In this document: positions 63,324 to 64,000 of the stretch, piece after piece
Layout: the number at the start of each line of letters is the position of its first letter
How positions within the stretch are numbered: the first letter of the stretch is position 1
Assembly: GCF_900110675.1 (NCBI RefSeq)
Contig: NZ_FOEN01000010.1
Coordinates: forward strand, 1 to 64,000
Source of the DNA: Ignavigranum ruoffiae
GTDB taxonomy: Bacteria > Bacillota > Bacilli > Lactobacillales > Aerococcaceae
Length of the DNA stretch: 64,000 nt
Direction of reading: 5' to 3'
The notes under the pieces: generated by a model
Database searches by the model: none
What the model was told of the DNA's origin: nothing
What the model saw: the letters and a program-made list of their open reading frames with translations, nothing else
Translations under genes and position numbers: made by a program

Positions 63324-63926
63324 ATGATCGAAATCACTTATTCAGATAACTATGTAACTATTAAACGCTCTGAATTAATGGAGAAATTACAAACCATGGT
63401 GTCTGCCAAACGATATCAGCATATTCTTCGCGTTGAACAACAGGCCTTGGAGATGGTCGACCAACTTGGTCTGAATTTGGACCTGGAGAAAGTCTCTATC
63501 GCTGCTTTATTTCATGATTTTGCCAAAGATATGGATGACCAAGCGATGTTAAAGTATGCCCAAAGCTATTGGCCCGAAGTTGACTTAAGTGGTGAGAATG
63601 GCAATATCTGGCACGGTTTTGCAGCTGCTGAAATTGCCCGCGAGGAATATGGAGTCAAGGATCAAAGTATTCTGAATGCCATCGCTGCGCACACGATTGG
63701 CGCTTATTATATGGATACTTTAGCCTTGTTGATTGCGGTTGCTGATTATATTGAGCCTCAACGAGACTTCCCACAAGTAGAAGAAGCACGTCAACTTGCT
63801 AAAGAAGATCTTACGGCAACGTTTATTTTGAAATTGGCAGAATCCCTAAGAAGATTATTGAAAGACCGCCAACCCCTTTTTGAAGAAAGCGTGCGGATTT
63901 ATAATTATTGGTTAACTAAAAAATAA
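63324..63926 (+). CDS. yqeK: YqeK-type HD phosphohydrolase (Ap4A hydrolase)
   Basis: This is a 200-residue HD-domain metallohydrolase; YqeK proteins cleave diadenosine tetraphosphate symmetrically. The motif H...HD...D is seen in RYQHILRVEQQAL near 32, AALFHDFAKDM near 64 and the downstream AVADYIEPQRDFP. The ATG at 63324 follows GGAGGTGTAGG. It is coupled to nadD and followed by rsfS, the standard order in Bacilli. Confidence 0.92.
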   Translation: MIEITYSDNYVTIKRSELMEKLQTMVSAKRYQHILRVEQQALEMVDQLGLNLDLEKVSIAALFHDFAKDMDDQAMLKYAQSYWPEVDLSGENGNIWHGFAAAEIAREEYGVKDQSILNAIAAHTIGAYYMDTLALLIAVADYIEPQRDFPQVEEARQLAKEDLTATFILKLAESLRRLLKDRQPLFEESVRIYNYWLTKK

Positions 63927-63946
63927 TATTAGATGGAGGAATTACT

Positions 63947-64000
63947 ATCGAAATTCAGGAGAAATTAGAAATCGTTGTGAAGGCGGCGGATGACCGTTTA
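63947..64000 (+). CDS. rsfS: Ribosomal silencing factor RsfS, 5' end only
   Basis: Only 18 codons are visible. The translation (M)EIQEKLEIVVKAADDRL matches the start of RsfS, which blocks subunit joining by binding L14. The frame contains no ATG, GTG or TTG near the ribosome site GGAGG (63935-63939). The codon at normal spacing (seven bases) is ATC at 63947. An ATG at 63933 lies in another frame and stops after eleven codons. The gene runs off the window. Confidence 0.75.
   Translation, partial: MEIQEKLEIVVKAADDRL

Overview
The window looks like the chromosome of a low-GC Gram-positive bacterium of the order Lactobacillales. Strong AGGAGG-type ribosome binding sites precede most genes. The blocks spxA-mecA-coiA-pepF, ytpR-murC-polA-mutM-coaE-nrdR-dnaB-dnaI-thrS, infC-rpmI-rplT, spxH-CYTH-relQ-nadK-rluD-mgtE, ptsH-ptsI and yqeG-yqeH-yhbY-nadD-yqeK-rsfS are all typical of Bacilli. 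A class III polyhydroxyalkanoate (PHA) synthase in that setting suggests an Aerococcaceae-like lineage; that family-level placement is a low-confidence inference.

Layout. 1-335: the right end of an IS3-family element. 411-5893: a NarL-type two-component system (minus strand), YggS, an L,D-transpeptidase and an aromatic-acid-exporter-type membrane protein. 6031-17980: PerR, TrpS, Spx, MecA, CoiA, PepF, a polytopic protein with a possible papain-like tail, a hotdog thioesterase, TrmB, a YtmP-like kinase, a PepSY protein, PepA and YtpR. 17999-22757: an unknown low-complexity protein, MurC and PolA. 22758-30726: an accessory insert that separates polA from mutM. It holds a composite palindromic repeat, two FMN reductases (one with a PAS domain and two flavinylation-like motifs) and a restriction-modification-like pair whose methylase is frameshifted at an A7 tract. 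30801-37584: mutM, coaE, nrdR, dnaB, dnaI and a T-box-controlled thrS. 37949-41880: a D,D-carboxypeptidase, an O-antigen-ligase-type protein and the infC operon behind an L20-type leader. 42204-46071: the PHA locus phaE-phaC, a divergent alpha/beta hydrolase and phaJ. 46168-57836: the SpxH to MgtE block, peptidase, DivIVA-like protein, RF3, a broken DUF2087 gene and the PTS general enzymes. 57837-58792: a long gene-poor stretch with repeats and relics. 58793-64000: a lipid-type glycosyltransferase, YkuJ and the YqeG to RsfS ribosome and NAD cluster, cut by the window edge.

How the genes work together. Spx, its proteolysis adaptor SpxH, MecA and PerR form a thiol and oxidative stress module. 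PhaJ can convert beta-oxidation-type enoyl-CoA to (R)-3-hydroxyacyl-CoA, which PhaE-PhaC would polymerise. MurC, the D,D-carboxypeptidase and the L,D-transpeptidase are consistent with a partly 3-3 cross-linked wall. RelQ, HPr/EI, YqeH, RsfS and the infC operon couple metabolism to ribosome supply.

The most unusual items are a dispersed intergenic element with compensatory base changes in its stems, the PHA locus, two apparent ATC start codons (infC, rsfS), the mecA terminator whose 3' arm carries the coiA ribosome binding site, and the flavinylation-like motifs on the FMN reductase. No tRNA, rRNA or CRISPR array was seen. All calls come from reading the sequence without database searches.
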